Source: a bacterium (GTDB lineage Bacteria; Bacteroidota; Ignavibacteria; Ignavibacteriales; Ignavibacteriaceae). From it: a stretch of 64,000 bases of DNA. Below, in pieces: positions 42,639-52,476 of the stretch. The translations under genes and the position numbers were made by a program. The stretch is from contig JADJWC010000002.1 of the NCBI GenBank assembly GCA_016716565.1, positions 682,001 through 746,000 on the forward strand, given 5' to 3'. Positions within the stretch are counted from its first letter, which is position 1; every line of letters begins with the position of its first letter. The notes beneath the pieces are model-generated. The model was not told the origin of the DNA and made no database searches. It worked only from the letters and a program-made list of their open reading frames with translations.

Positions 42639-44384
42639 TTATTTAATGAGGGATATTTTAATTGTTTGCTGAAAGTTATTAGCTATCATTCTTACAAGAT
42701 ATACTCCGCTTGCAAGTTCAGTTCCATTCAAGGCAATCTCTTTAATGCCGGGATTTACTTCTTCATTTAAAATTACACCGAGTTCGTTTCCAAGAACATC
42801 GTGCAGGGATATTTTTACATTCGATCTTTCAGGAACTGCAAATCTTATTTTAGTAGCTGGATTAAATGGATTCGGATAGTTCTGCAGTAGGTAATAACCT
42901 TCTGGAAACTGATCGCTTTCAGTATTCGTCACTAACGATTGAAGCGCCGCATAAGTGTTTATAATACCCCAGCCATATAAATTATCAGGATTGGTACTTT
43001 GAGAAGCTGTGTTTTTTAATAAGTCTGCCAGCTGCATCGGAGTTAAACTTGGATCAGCTTCGAGCAGCAATGCTGCAGCTCCTGCAGCCATTGGACAACT
43101 CCATGAAGTTCCGCTTCCCCAGCTGCTGAAGCATGAGTTAGAACTATTACAAGCAACATAGTTACTTGATCCCATAGCCATTACATCGGGTTTTATTCTT
43201 CCATCGACAGTTGGACCAACACTGCTGAAACTTGAACGATTTCCACTGCTGGTAACCGATCCTACTGCAATTACACTATCACCATCTGCGGGTGCACCAA
43301 GTGTATTATGTACATCATAACCTTCATTACCTGCGGAGTTAACGACAAAGATTCCAAGGCTCGCAGCATAATCGGCACCATTGGTAATTCGGGTTGTATT
43401 TCCATCCATATCCTGCCATGTATAGCTTGGGTATGGTGGATCAAAACCAATATATCCTAAAGAAGTTGAAGTGATATCTACACCAATACTATCAGCCCAT
43501 TCGAGTGCTGCTATCCAGTTATCTTCTTCAATCGGTGTTTCGCTCTCAGTATTTTCAGTTTTTGCTAGAATATAATCAGCACCAAAAGCGGGACCGATTA
43601 ATTGTCCTTCAAGAAAGCCGCCGATCAGTGATAATGTTGATGTCCCGTGAGAACCGCTTCCCATATCGTTCCCATTTTCAACATCAGGATCACCATTAAC
43701 AAAATCCCAGGTTGCTATAACATTCAATGTGCTAAAAACCTGGTGAGTTGTCCAGCGATCAAAACCTGCATCAAGCATACAAATTGTAATTCCGTTTCCT
43801 GTATAGCCAAGATCATGAACCTGAGGTACTGAGATAATATTCAATTGTGTGACCGATTGCCCATAATTAAAGCTGTTTGTTCCTTGCGGTTTTGAAAAAT
43901 CCGGATTCGATTCTTCGGGAGATTCATTAATAATTTCTTCCTCGAATTTATCAGATCTGAATCTGTAAACGATATCCATCTGTTTTACGAACGGTAATGA
44001 AGCAATTTGTGAAAGTTCAGAAGATTTAATCCATCCGCTGACGCCATTGAACCATTTGGATTTTTGCTTCAGTTCAAAACCGGCTAACTGGAGTTGACTA
44101 ATGTAATTCTGATTAACAGGTAAATCTCTTTGAGAAATAATTTTATCTTCAGTGAGAACTTTTGCTCTTCTGTTCAAAGATTTTTCACTAACCACTGTCG
44201 CTGGCTTTTGAAAATAATTCTGAGTTTCATTACCTTTATCATTAAAGAAAACCCAAACCAGCAATGCCTCTGAGGGATTGGAGTTCTCCAGAACTGTATT
44301 TAATTGTGGTGTGAACTTTTCGACCGAAGACTGCGCAAACAAAATCCCGGCAAAAAGAATTACAAAAATGGTCAGATACTTCAT
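42639..44384 (-). CDS. T9SS-secreted subtilisin-like serine protease
   Basis: The 581-aa protein has a signal peptide (ending LFAQS), a propeptide-like region to ~185, and an S8 catalytic domain with D205 (CMLDAGFD), H246 (SHGTST), oxyanion N353 (NSAGNEG) and Ser427 in GTSWSCPMAAG. The C-terminal ~80 residues are a T9SS sorting domain (LLQNYPNPFNPATKIRFAVPE ... ISLIK). It is probably exported across the outer membrane or kept at the surface. The serine motif GTSxSCP rather than GTSMAxP is common in Bacteroidota proteases. Confidence 0.92.
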   Translation of the reverse strand: MKYLTIFVILFAGILFAQSSVEKFTPQLNTVLENSNPSEALLVWVFFNDKGNETQNYFQKPATVVSEKSLNRRAKVLTEDKIISQRDLPVNQNYISQLQLAGFELKQKSKWFNGVSGWIKSSELSQIASLPFVKQMDIVYRFRSDKFEEEIINESPEESNPDFSKPQGTNSFNYGQSVTQLNIISVPQVHDLGYTGNGITICMLDAGFDRWTTHQVFSTLNVIATWDFVNGDPDVENGNDMGSGSHGTSTLSLIGGFLEGQLIGPAFGADYILAKTENTESETPIEEDNWIAALEWADSIGVDITSTSLGYIGFDPPYPSYTWQDMDGNTTRITNGADYAASLGIFVVNSAGNEGYDVHNTLGAPADGDSVIAVGSVTSSGNRSSFSSVGPTVDGRIKPDVMAMGSSNYVACNSSNSCFSSWGSGTSWSCPMAAGAAALLLEADPSLTPMQLADLLKNTASQSTNPDNLYGWGIINTYAALQSLVTNTESDQFPEGYYLLQNYPNPFNPATKIRFAVPERSNVKISLHDVLGNELGVILNEEVNPGIKEIALNGTELASGVYLVRMIANNFQQTIKISLIK

Positions 44385-44414
44385 TGTATACCTTTATAAT
44401 ATTTAATGAAAATT

Positions 44415-46457
44415 TTATTTAACTCTTGTTCCAACTTTTACAGAATCATCAACTATTAAAACTTGCAAACCTCCGGGCTCTTTATCAACGGCTAAAATCA
44501 TACCACGGGATTCTTCACCCATTAGCTTTGCCGGCTGAAGATTTGCAACCACAACAACTTTTTTACCTACTAAATCTTCCGGGTTGTAATGCTCGGCAAT
44601 TCCTGCAACTAATTGTCTTTCACCATCATCAAGCAAGACTCTCAGCTTCATCAGTTTTTTACTCTTTGAAATTTTTTCAGCCGAGATGATTTCGGCAACC
44701 TTCAGCTTCGTTTTCATAAAATCGTCATAAGAGACTAATTGATCCTGCTGTTTATCAAGTACTCCTTCAGTTGCGCCTAGTTTTGAAACTTGTTCTTCGA
44801 TCACTTCATCCTCTATTTTAGGAAATAAAATTTTTGCAGTGTTTATTTGATGCCATTCTTTCAAAAAGGATTTTCCGCTTTCACTCCATTGAACAGGTTC
44901 AGCATTTAGCATTTTGAATAATTTTTCTGAAGAGAAAGGTAAAACCGGATAAAACAATTCCGCAAGTGTGTAAATTGCCTGCAAACAAATGTTTAATGTT
45001 GTGCTGCATTTTTCTTTATCCGATTTGATTGTAATCCATGGCTGCGAATCATTAAAATACTTATTGCCATCACGAGCAAGATTCATCATCTCGTTTACGC
45101 CATCTTTAATTCTGTACTTCTCGAAAAGTCGGGCGATACGATTTGGATATTCGGCAATTTCGTTCAACATATCTTCATCAATTTTGTCCAGCCTTCCTCT
45201 TGCTGGCACTTTCCCATCAAAATGTTTGTGAACGAAAGTGAAAGTTCTGTTAATAAAATTTCCAAGTATATCAGCCAGTTCACTGTTATTTCTTAATTGA
45301 AATTCCTTCCAGTAAAAATCTGTATCTTTATTTTCTGGAAGATTGGCCGCAAGCGTATATCGAAGCGGATCTGGTGGAAATATATTCAGGAATACTTCAA
45401 CATCAATTCCCCATCCTCGGCTTTTAGAAAATTTTTTTCCTTCAAAATTGAGAAACTCATTAGCAGGCACATTCTGTGGAAGACAATATTTTTCTTTTTC
45501 CCCTTCATTCCACGCCATTAAAATTGCAGGAAAAATTATTGTGTGAAAAACAACGTTATCTTTACCGATGAAGGCAATGTATTTTGTTTGTAAATCCTGC
45601 CAGTATTTTTTCCAAAGATCCGGCTGATTTTTTAGTTGAGAAAATTCTTTTGTTGATGAGATATAACCAAGCACAGCTTCAAACCATACATAAATTACTT
45701 TACCGGCTGCAGAGTCAACAGGAACTTTTACTCCCCAATCCAGATCTCGGGTAATTGCTCTTTCTTTCAAACCTTCTTTAAACCATCCGCGACAATATTG
45801 AAGAACGTTTTCCTTCCAGCCAAACATTTCATTCATTTCATTTACATATTTTTCCAATGCTGGCTGGTATTTACCAAGCGGGAAGTAGTAGTGAGTAGTT
45901 TCTTTAAGAACCGGAGTTTCACCACTTACTTTGCTTTTTGGATTTTTTAGCTCAGATGGATCGTAAAGTGAACCACAGTTTTCACATTCATCGCTTCTTG
46001 CCTGTTCATTGCCGCATTTCGGACAAGTTCCTTCGACGTATCTGTCAGGTAAAAACATTTTAGCTTTTTCATCATAGAACTGGTTTGATTTTTTTTCAAT
46101 GAAAAGCCCACGATTAAAAAACTCGACGAAAAATTCTTTTGCTGTTTCATGATGAATTGGAAGACTTGTTCTTGAGTAATTATCAAAACTCATCCCGAAT
46201 CGTTCAAATGCTTTCTTGTTGGCTTCATGAAATCTATCAATAATTACTTGCGGAGAAACTTTTTCTTTATCAGCAGTAATTGTTATAGGAACGCCGTGCT
46301 CGTCTGATCCGCAAATGTACAAAACATCATCACCATTCAATCTTTTGTATCGAACATAAATATCTGCTGGAAGATATGCCCCGCTGAGATGACCAAGATG
46401 AATGGGTCCATTTGCATAAGGCAATGCCGAAGTGACTAAAACTTTTTCTTTACTCAA
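44415..46457 (-). CDS. metG: Methionyl-tRNA synthetase
   Basis: The 680-aa enzyme has the class I HIGH-type motif HLGHLSG near residue 22, a zinc knuckle CPKCGNEQARSDECENCG, the KMSKS-type loop KFSKSRGWGID, and a C-terminal EMAP-like tRNA-binding domain (KLKVAEIISAEKISKSKKLMKLRV...). It charges both initiator and elongator tRNA-Met. All key elements are present and the length is usual for the long form. It lies 30 bp upstream of the protease gene in the same direction. Confidence 0.97.
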   Translation of the reverse strand: MSKEKVLVTSALPYANGPIHLGHLSGAYLPADIYVRYKRLNGDDVLYICGSDEHGVPITITADKEKVSPQVIIDRFHEANKKAFERFGMSFDNYSRTSLPIHHETAKEFFVEFFNRGLFIEKKSNQFYDEKAKMFLPDRYVEGTCPKCGNEQARSDECENCGSLYDPSELKNPKSKVSGETPVLKETTHYYFPLGKYQPALEKYVNEMNEMFGWKENVLQYCRGWFKEGLKERAITRDLDWGVKVPVDSAAGKVIYVWFEAVLGYISSTKEFSQLKNQPDLWKKYWQDLQTKYIAFIGKDNVVFHTIIFPAILMAWNEGEKEKYCLPQNVPANEFLNFEGKKFSKSRGWGIDVEVFLNIFPPDPLRYTLAANLPENKDTDFYWKEFQLRNNSELADILGNFINRTFTFVHKHFDGKVPARGRLDKIDEDMLNEIAEYPNRIARLFEKYRIKDGVNEMMNLARDGNKYFNDSQPWITIKSDKEKCSTTLNICLQAIYTLAELFYPVLPFSSEKLFKMLNAEPVQWSESGKSFLKEWHQINTAKILFPKIEDEVIEEQVSKLGATEGVLDKQQDQLVSYDDFMKTKLKVAEIISAEKISKSKKLMKLRVLLDDGERQLVAGIAEHYNPEDLVGKKVVVVANLQPAKLMGEESRGMILAVDKEPGGLQVLIVDDSVKVGTRVK

Positions 46458-46630
46458 ATGATTTCTTATACAATGAATATCAAAATTTTGGCAAGAAATA
46501 TAAAGATTTTAGAATGAAATTGAATGAATTCTCTCAATTGTTCCATAATTCTTCGCTAAAAATCCTTAACTTTACGGGGATAATTCGAATGAATTAATAT
46601 TACCTCAATAAAAACGGGATCAAATTAAAA

Positions 46631-47845
46631 ATGAAAGATCACTCCAAATTAGATTTCAACACTAAATGCGTTCACTCAGGAATTGATGAGTACGAATACG
46701 GTTCAGTAGTTCCGCCAATTTATCAAACATCAACATTTAAATTTAAATCTGCTCAGCACGGTGCATCGTTGTTTGCTGGTGAAGAAAAGGGATACATTTA
46801 TACTAGAATGCTCAATCCAACTATTGAGGCAATGGAAAATGCAATTGCTGAACTTGAAGGTGGACATAAAGCTCTCGGATGTGGCAGCGGTATGGCAGCG
46901 GTTCATACAATCTTTGCAGCGCTTTTATCCGCAGGTGACCACGTTGTTTGCTCAGCAGCAGTTTACGGACCAACAACTACTTTGCTAAACACAGTAATGA
47001 AAAAGTTCGGAGTTGAAACGACTTTTATTGACACCTCAGATATTGAGAATGTAAAAAGTGCAATCAAACAAAACACAAAAGTCGTTTATGTTGAAACACC
47101 CGGAAATCCTACGCTATGTATTTCGGATATTGAAGAAATTTCTAAAATTGCTCATAAGTATGGAGCTAAGGTTGTTGTCGATAATACTTTTATGAGTCCT
47201 GCTTTGCAGAATCCGATTGCTCTCGGTGCAGATGTAGTAATGCACAGCTTGACAAAATTTTTAAATGGACACGCTGATGTCGTTGGCGGAATTGTTGTGG
47301 TAAAAGATGAGCCTACTTACCAGCAATTCAGAAAAACTTTAAATCAGATTGGCGGTGTTATTGATCCGTTCAACTCATTCCTCGTGCATCGTGGATTGAA
47401 AACACTTGCATTACGCATGGAAAGACATTGCCAGAGCGCACAAAAAGTTGCCGCGTGGCTCGAGAAGCACCCGCTTGTAAAAAACTTACGATATCCTGGA
47501 CTAAAAAGTCATCCGCATTATAATGTTGGATTGAAGCAGCACAAAGGTCCCGGCGGAATGATTACATTTGAAGTTGAAGGCGGAATTGAAGCTGGCAAAA
47601 TTCTTATGAACTCTGTTAAACTTCATCAGCTTGCGGTTAGCCTCGGTGGAGTGGAATCACTAATTCAGCATCCGGCGAGCATGACTCATTTCTCAATGGG
47701 TAAAGAAGCGCGTTTAGCCGGAGGAATTACGGATGGACTTGTAAGACTTTCCGTTGGCATTGAAAGTGTTGAAGATCTTATCGCTGATCTGGAACAGGCT
47801 CTCGAAAAAGTTAAAGAAGCTCATCTGATCGAAGTGGAAGCGTAA
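46631..47845 (+). CDS. Cys/Met metabolism PLP enzyme (trans-sulfuration family)
   Basis: The 404-aa enzyme shows the Cys_Met_Meta pattern: SVVPPIYQTSTFKF, YTRMLNPT (PLP phosphate), VVVDNTFMSPALQNPIALGADVVMHSLTKFLNGH with the PLP-binding Lys209, and VEDLIADLEQAL at the end. Members include methionine gamma-lyase, cystathionine gamma-synthase and lyase. At the place of the Cys of canonical methionine gamma-lyases it reads VYGPT, so I do not assign one activity. It stands alone between metG (divergent) and the LiaF-like operon. Confidence 0.88.
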   Translation: MKDHSKLDFNTKCVHSGIDEYEYGSVVPPIYQTSTFKFKSAQHGASLFAGEEKGYIYTRMLNPTIEAMENAIAELEGGHKALGCGSGMAAVHTIFAALLSAGDHVVCSAAVYGPTTTLLNTVMKKFGVETTFIDTSDIENVKSAIKQNTKVVYVETPGNPTLCISDIEEISKIAHKYGAKVVVDNTFMSPALQNPIALGADVVMHSLTKFLNGHADVVGGIVVVKDEPTYQQFRKTLNQIGGVIDPFNSFLVHRGLKTLALRMERHCQSAQKVAAWLEKHPLVKNLRYPGLKSHPHYNVGLKQHKGPGGMITFEVEGGIEAGKILMNSVKLHQLAVSLGGVESLIQHPASMTHFSMGKEARLAGGITDGLVRLSVGIESVEDLIADLEQALEKVKEAHLIEVEA

Positions 47846-48028
47846 CCTAATAAATCAATCTTTTGTATGACTGTATGGATGTATGGAATTATCAAATCAT
47901 ACATTCATACAACCATACTGATAAACCTTCCCTTTTACCGAGCTTTTTCCACTACTCACCGATTTTTTCTTTTATACATTCATTATTTTGCATACGTTTT
48001 GGTTGAGATTTAATTAAAGGAGCAAAAA

Positions 48029-48748
48029 ATGTCAGAAAATAAGAATAGCGTAGATAAAAGGGTTTTACTGGGAGGAATATTAATTATCCTTGGCGGAATT
48101 TTTCTACTCAATACAATGAACGTCCTGCATTTTAGAATTGCACACGTGATATTCTCCTGGTCATTCATCATGATGGTGATCGGTTTGTTTGTGCTTGTAA
48201 ACACTGAGAAGAAATTTCTTGGTGGTATTCTAACCGGCATTGGTGCTCTGTTTCTGATTCCAAAAATTTTTCCCGAAGTTGATTACGATGGAGGAATTAT
48301 CTTTCCGATTTTCTTTATTATTCTCGGCATATATATTATTCTTAAGAAAAGAAAGGTGGATGCTTCTCCCGAAATTTCTTCCGATACTTCAAAAATAAAT
48401 CGAGATAGAATTGATGACGTATCCATCTTTGGAGGTGGAACAAAAATTATTTCTTCCAACAATTTCCAGGGTGGAAATATCACCGCGATCTTCGGAGGAT
48501 CTGAAATAAATCTTATTAATTGCCAGCTTGCTGAAGGTGAGAACGTTTTAGATGTCCTTTGCGTTTTTGGTGGTACGACAATCATCCTTCCAAAAGAGTG
48601 GGATGTTGTAATAAATGTAACATCAATTCTTGGCGGATTTTCGAATAAGGCAATCAGAAATCCAAGCGTTGTAATCGATCAATCGCGGACTCTGCATATC
48701 AAAGGATTAGCTCTATTTGGCGGCGGCGAAGTTAAAACGTATTTATAA
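48029..48748 (+). CDS. LiaF-like membrane protein
   Basis: The 239-aa protein has an N-terminal four-helix DUF5668-type membrane part (GGILIILGGIFLLNTMNVL, about 12-110) and a C-terminal LiaF/DUF2154-like beta-helical domain (VSIFGGGTKIISSNNFQGGNITAIFGGSEINL ... CVFGGTTIILPKEW), typical of Bacillus LiaF, an inhibitor of a LytS/LiaS-type kinase. The ATG follows AAAGGAG. It is directly upstream of a LytS-type kinase and a LytTR regulator, so it probably modulates them in sensing envelope stress. Confidence 0.87.
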   Translation: MSENKNSVDKRVLLGGILIILGGIFLLNTMNVLHFRIAHVIFSWSFIMMVIGLFVLVNTEKKFLGGILTGIGALFLIPKIFPEVDYDGGIIFPIFFIILGIYIILKKRKVDASPEISSDTSKINRDRIDDVSIFGGGTKIISSNNFQGGNITAIFGGSEINLINCQLAEGENVLDVLCVFGGTTIILPKEWDVVINVTSILGGFSNKAIRNPSVVIDQSRTLHIKGLALFGGGEVKTYL

Positions 48749-48760
48749 ACTCCCTGACTG

Positions 48761-49855
48761 ATGCAAGACAATCCGATATTAAGGAACTTCAGAAACATTG
48801 TCATTCTGTTTCTCTATTCAGTTTCGTTTGCTGTTATCAGTTTCCTGATTTTGTTCTTCGGACTCCAGCTCGATCTGTACTCATCAATCGTTGAAAGCCT
48901 GGTTTCTTCTATTCTGTTATCCGGACTTACAATTATCTGGCATTATCCTGCAAAATACATTTCCATTGAACAGTATCATCTCTTAAAAGTATTCTTCAGC
49001 CATTTGGTTAGTGCAGTAATTTCTTCAGGTTTATGGGTATTATTAATTTACATTGTAATGGTCACGGTTTTTAATTTTGGAACGACTTACGAAAACTATT
49101 TCTATAAAACTATTCTGTGGCGTTTTCTTGTTGGATTTCTGCTTTATGCAATTGTGGTTTCATTCTATTACTTAGTTTCTTACTATTCCGAACTGCAGGA
49201 AAGATCATTAAAGGAATCAGAATTAAAAAATCTGGTTACACAGGCAGAACTAAAATCACTGAAGTTTCAGATTAATCCCCATTTCATTTTTAATAGTTTG
49301 AATTCGATGAGCGCTTTAACAGAAATCGATCCCAAAAAAGCAAAAGAGATGATAATCAAGCTTGCAGATTTTCTTAGGTATATTCTCGCAACAAATGAAA
49401 GAGAGAAGAACAAGCTAAGTGAAGAATTGAAGAATATCAGACTTTATCTTGATATTGAAAAGATACGATTTGAAGATAAGTTTGATTACTCGGAAGAAAT
49501 GAATGAAGAATGCAATAAAGCTGAAATCCCGAATATGATTCTTCAGCCGTTGTTTGAGAATGTGATTAAGCACGCTGTATATGAAACTTTTGATAAAGTA
49601 CTTTTGACTTTAAAATGCAGCTTTGAGGAAGGATATTTGAAAATTCAATTGATCAATAATTTTGATGAGTCATCCAGACCAAGAAAAGGTGCGGGAGTTG
49701 GTTTGAAAAATATAAACGACAGGTTAAATCTTATTTACCGCCGAAATGACCTTATGGAAGTAAAAAAAGAAAAAGGTATTTTTAGTGTAACTTTATTTAT
49801 TCCCTGTGAAGATCAAACTAAATCCGAAGAAATAATCTCAAATGCAAAAAAGTAA
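48761..49855 (+). CDS. LytS-type sensor histidine kinase
   Basis: The 364-aa kinase has four hydrophobic segments (about 14-36, 45-60, 85-105, 118-140), a short coiled linker (SELQERSLKESELKNLVTQAEL), and the HisKA_3-like/His_kinase domain with QINPHFIFNSLNSM (H174) and an ATPase region with NMILQPLFENVIKHAV and KGAGVGLKNINDRL. It autophosphorylates and passes phosphate to the LytTR regulator, whose start overlaps its end by 14 bp. The sensory input must be the membrane region or the LiaF-like protein. Confidence 0.93.
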   Translation: MQDNPILRNFRNIVILFLYSVSFAVISFLILFFGLQLDLYSSIVESLVSSILLSGLTIIWHYPAKYISIEQYHLLKVFFSHLVSAVISSGLWVLLIYIVMVTVFNFGTTYENYFYKTILWRFLVGFLLYAIVVSFYYLVSYYSELQERSLKESELKNLVTQAELKSLKFQINPHFIFNSLNSMSALTEIDPKKAKEMIIKLADFLRYILATNEREKNKLSEELKNIRLYLDIEKIRFEDKFDYSEEMNEECNKAEIPNMILQPLFENVIKHAVYETFDKVLLTLKCSFEEGYLKIQLINNFDESSRPRKGAGVGLKNINDRLNLIYRRNDLMEVKKEKGIFSVTLFIPCEDQTKSEEIISNAKK

Positions 49856-50594
49856 AATCACTACCATCATAATCGACGATGAAAAGCTAGCCCGCGAAAT
49901 AACAAAGGGCTATTTGAAGAATCACCCCGAAGTTGAAATACTTGCCGAATGTTCAAATGGATTTGACGCGATAAAAAAGATCAACGAACTTAAGCCCGAT
50001 ATTATTTTCCTAGATATACAGATGCCGAAGATAAGCGGATTCGAAATGCTTGAACTCCTCGAAGAACCTCCTGTAATTATCTTCACAACTGCTTTTGATC
50101 ATTATGCAATTAAAGCATTTGAAGTTAATGCTGCAGATTATCTCCTAAAACCTTTCTCCGAAGATCGATTCAATGATGCACTGAAAAAATCTTTCAACTT
50201 CCTGCAGGATAAATTTGAGCACGACGCAGTTATCAAGAATATTATCGATTATAAAGATGAAAAGATCGAGTATCTTGAACGAGTCGTTATAAAAGAAGGA
50301 TCAAAGATTTCGATCATTCCGGTAGAAACAATAAAATGGCTTGAGGCACAGGATGATTATGTTATGATCAATTGCGATCAGGGAAGATTCCTCAAACAAA
50401 AGACAATGAAGTTTTTTGAAAACCATCTTAATGAAAATAACTTCATCAGAATTCATCGTTCCTACATAATCAATGTAGATTTTATACAACACCTTGAACA
50501 AACAGGGAAAGAATCCTACCAAATTATTCTCAAAAACAACAAGCAGCTGCCTGTTAGTAAGACGGGATTGGCAAAATTGAGGAATACACTCTAA
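49842..50594 (+). CDS. LytTR response regulator
   Basis: The 250-aa regulator has a receiver domain with phospho-acceptor D58 (IIFLDIQMPKISGFEML), the acidic pair IDDEK at 11-15 and K109-type AADYLLKPF, followed by a LytTR DNA-binding domain (about 150-250: WLEAQDDYVMINCDQGRFLKQKTMKFFENHLNENNFIRIHRSYIIN). LytTR domains bind pairs of 9-bp direct repeats; I looked for none reliably. It forms an operon with the kinase and the LiaF-like gene. Confidence 0.94.
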   Translation: MQKSKITTIIIDDEKLAREITKGYLKNHPEVEILAECSNGFDAIKKINELKPDIIFLDIQMPKISGFEMLELLEEPPVIIFTTAFDHYAIKAFEVNAADYLLKPFSEDRFNDALKKSFNFLQDKFEHDAVIKNIIDYKDEKIEYLERVVIKEGSKISIIPVETIKWLEAQDDYVMINCDQGRFLKQKTMKFFENHLNENNFIRIHRSYIINVDFIQHLEQTGKESYQIILKNNKQLPVSKTGLAKLRNTL

Positions 50595-50602
50595 TAATTA
50601 TC

Positions 50603-50744
50603 AGTTATTAGTTTTTAGTTGATAGTTCCGGTTTATTGGTTACCGGTTGCAGCTAATCAGTTATCTGCATTAGTTAAATTTTTATCCTCCTGAAAACCAA
50701 ATAACCAGAACCAATAAACCTTCAACTAATAACTAAATTCGTTC
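50603..50744. repeat. Large imperfect inverted repeat in the gap after the LytTR gene
   Basis: TTAGTTGATAGTTCCGGTTTATTGGTT (near 50616-50642) is mirrored by AACCAATAAACC-TTCAACTAATAACTAA (near 50716-50745). A related block lies at 19140-19220, so this looks like a dispersed A/T-rich intergenic repeat, possibly also a terminator region. Confidence 0.45.
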
Positions 50745-50817
50745 TATTTTACCACTAACAAATTGAATCTGTTCACTCGCTTCAATATATTTGACCTGAC
50801 CATTCACGAGGATTAAA

Positions 50818-52410
50818 ATGATTTTAGACAAAGACTTACTTTCATTCCAGGAAGCTCGCAGCTTAGCAGCAAAAGCAAAAGAAGCGCAGCTTGAATACAA
50901 ACACTTCTCGCAACAGCAGGTTGATAAAATAATTAAAGCAATGGCAGAAGCTGGTTACTCTGCATCGGAGAAACTTGCAAAGATGGCTTGTGATGAAAGC
51001 GGCTTCGGAGTTTATGAAGATAAGATTATCAAAAATCAATTCGCTACAAAAAATGTTTATGAATCGATAAAGAATTTAAAGACAGTCGGAATCGTAGCAG
51101 AAGAAGCAAACGGCAAAGTTTTAAAGATTGCAGAACCAATGGGGGTTGTTTGTGCACTAATCCCTTCAACAAATCCAACATCGACTGCAATGTTCAAAGC
51201 ATTAATTTCTTTGAAGAGCAGAAATGCTATTGTTGCAAGTCCTCATCCTAAAACTGCAAAGTGTACGATTGAAGCATTAAAGATTTTATCTGATGCTGCC
51301 GAAAAAGCCGGCGCACCAAAAGGATTAATTCAATGTTTGAGTGAACCGACAATAGAAGGAACTTATGCACTAATGCATGATAAAAATATTTCCGTAATTC
51401 TCGCAACCGGAAGCACACAAATGGTGAAAGCAGCCTATAGTTCTGGTAAACCTGCGTATGGAGTTGGACCAGGAAATGTTCCTGCATTCATCGAGCGAAC
51501 AGCAAATTATCAAAAAGCAGTTGCAGATATTGTGTATGGGACCACTTTCGACAATGGAACTCTCTGTTCATCTGAGCAATCAGTAATTGTTGATCTTCCA
51601 TTAAAAGAAAAAGTAGTTGAAGAGTGTTTAACCCAAGGATGTTATTTTGTTAATGCAGAAGAAAAGGAAAAACTCGCGAAAGCAATTCAAACAAATCTTC
51701 GAATCAATCCTGAGATTGTCGGAAAGCCAGCAACATTCATTGCGAAGTATGCCGGGTTTGAAATTCCGGAAAACACGAAAGTACTAATTGCTGAATGCAA
51801 TGAAGTTGGGAAGAATGAACCTCTGTCAATAGAAAAACTCTCACCAATTTTATCTTTCTATGTAGTTGACGGATGGCTTGAAGGTTGTCATCGATGTATT
51901 GATCTTTTGCAATTCGGTGGGATTGGTCATACAATGGTTATTCACTCAAACGATGAACCAATAATTATGAAATTTGCACTCGAGAAACCGGCTTTCAGAA
52001 TTCTCGTAAATACAGTTGCATCAATTGGAGCCGTTGGCTACACAACTTCACTTGAACCTTCCATGACACTTGGACCCGGGACCTGGGGCGGCTCGATTAT
52101 TTCAGATAACGTAAGTGCAAAACATCTTCTTAATATTAAAAGCCTGGCTTTTGAAACCAATCCAATTAACAAAGGAAAAAGCGTTGATAAATTCGAAGTG
52201 CAGAAATACAAAGGCGGAAAAGACTGGTTTATAAAAGAAATCGAAGAAAGACTTCGAGAACGTGCTGGTAATCCTCCATTAAAGGATGTCTACACTTACT
52301 CTGAAAAAGAAAAGACTGTTGAGGAGAAACCTTTACCAGTTAAACCTGTAACATACGGAACCGGAATTACAGAAGAAGACATCAAGAAAATAATTAAAGA
52401 GTTCAGGTGA
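50818..52410 (+). CDS. Acylating aldehyde dehydrogenase (EutE/PduP-like)
   Basis: The 530-aa enzyme converts an aldehyde and CoA to acyl-CoA with NAD. Features: EPMGVVCALIPSTNPT, GVGPGNVPAFIERTAN, catalytic C250 in DNGTLCSSEQS and NTVASIGAVGYTTSLEPSMTLGPGTWGG. It is the stand-alone aldehyde module, not fused to an alcohol dehydrogenase as in AdhE. After about residue 480 a flexible charged linker (EKEKTVEEKPLPVKP) leads to a predicted amphipathic helix (GITEEDIKKIIKEFR), which resembles the C-terminal encapsulation peptides of microcompartment enzymes. No shell-protein gene is in the window. Confidence 0.9.
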   Translation: MILDKDLLSFQEARSLAAKAKEAQLEYKHFSQQQVDKIIKAMAEAGYSASEKLAKMACDESGFGVYEDKIIKNQFATKNVYESIKNLKTVGIVAEEANGKVLKIAEPMGVVCALIPSTNPTSTAMFKALISLKSRNAIVASPHPKTAKCTIEALKILSDAAEKAGAPKGLIQCLSEPTIEGTYALMHDKNISVILATGSTQMVKAAYSSGKPAYGVGPGNVPAFIERTANYQKAVADIVYGTTFDNGTLCSSEQSVIVDLPLKEKVVEECLTQGCYFVNAEEKEKLAKAIQTNLRINPEIVGKPATFIAKYAGFEIPENTKVLIAECNEVGKNEPLSIEKLSPILSFYVVDGWLEGCHRCIDLLQFGGIGHTMVIHSNDEPIIMKFALEKPAFRILVNTVASIGAVGYTTSLEPSMTLGPGTWGGSIISDNVSAKHLLNIKSLAFETNPINKGKSVDKFEVQKYKGGKDWFIKEIEERLRERAGNPPLKDVYTYSEKEKTVEEKPLPVKPVTYGTGITEEDIKKIIKEFR

Positions 52411-52476
52411 TATTAGGAAGATGACATCTTTTTCCGTCAGAGGCAGAAGAGCAGAAAGATTTCATCTTTAACAACT

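Noticed and set aside
46458..46630. SAM riboswitch before the trans-sulfuration gene
   Set aside because: No conserved stem set or kink-turn motif is visible in the 173-bp gap; it is plain A/T-rich sequence.
47865..47935. Terminator formed by the ATACATTC/GTATGGATG repeats after the PLP gene
   Set aside because: The arms are repetitive and only partly complementary, and no T-run follows, so I did not list it.
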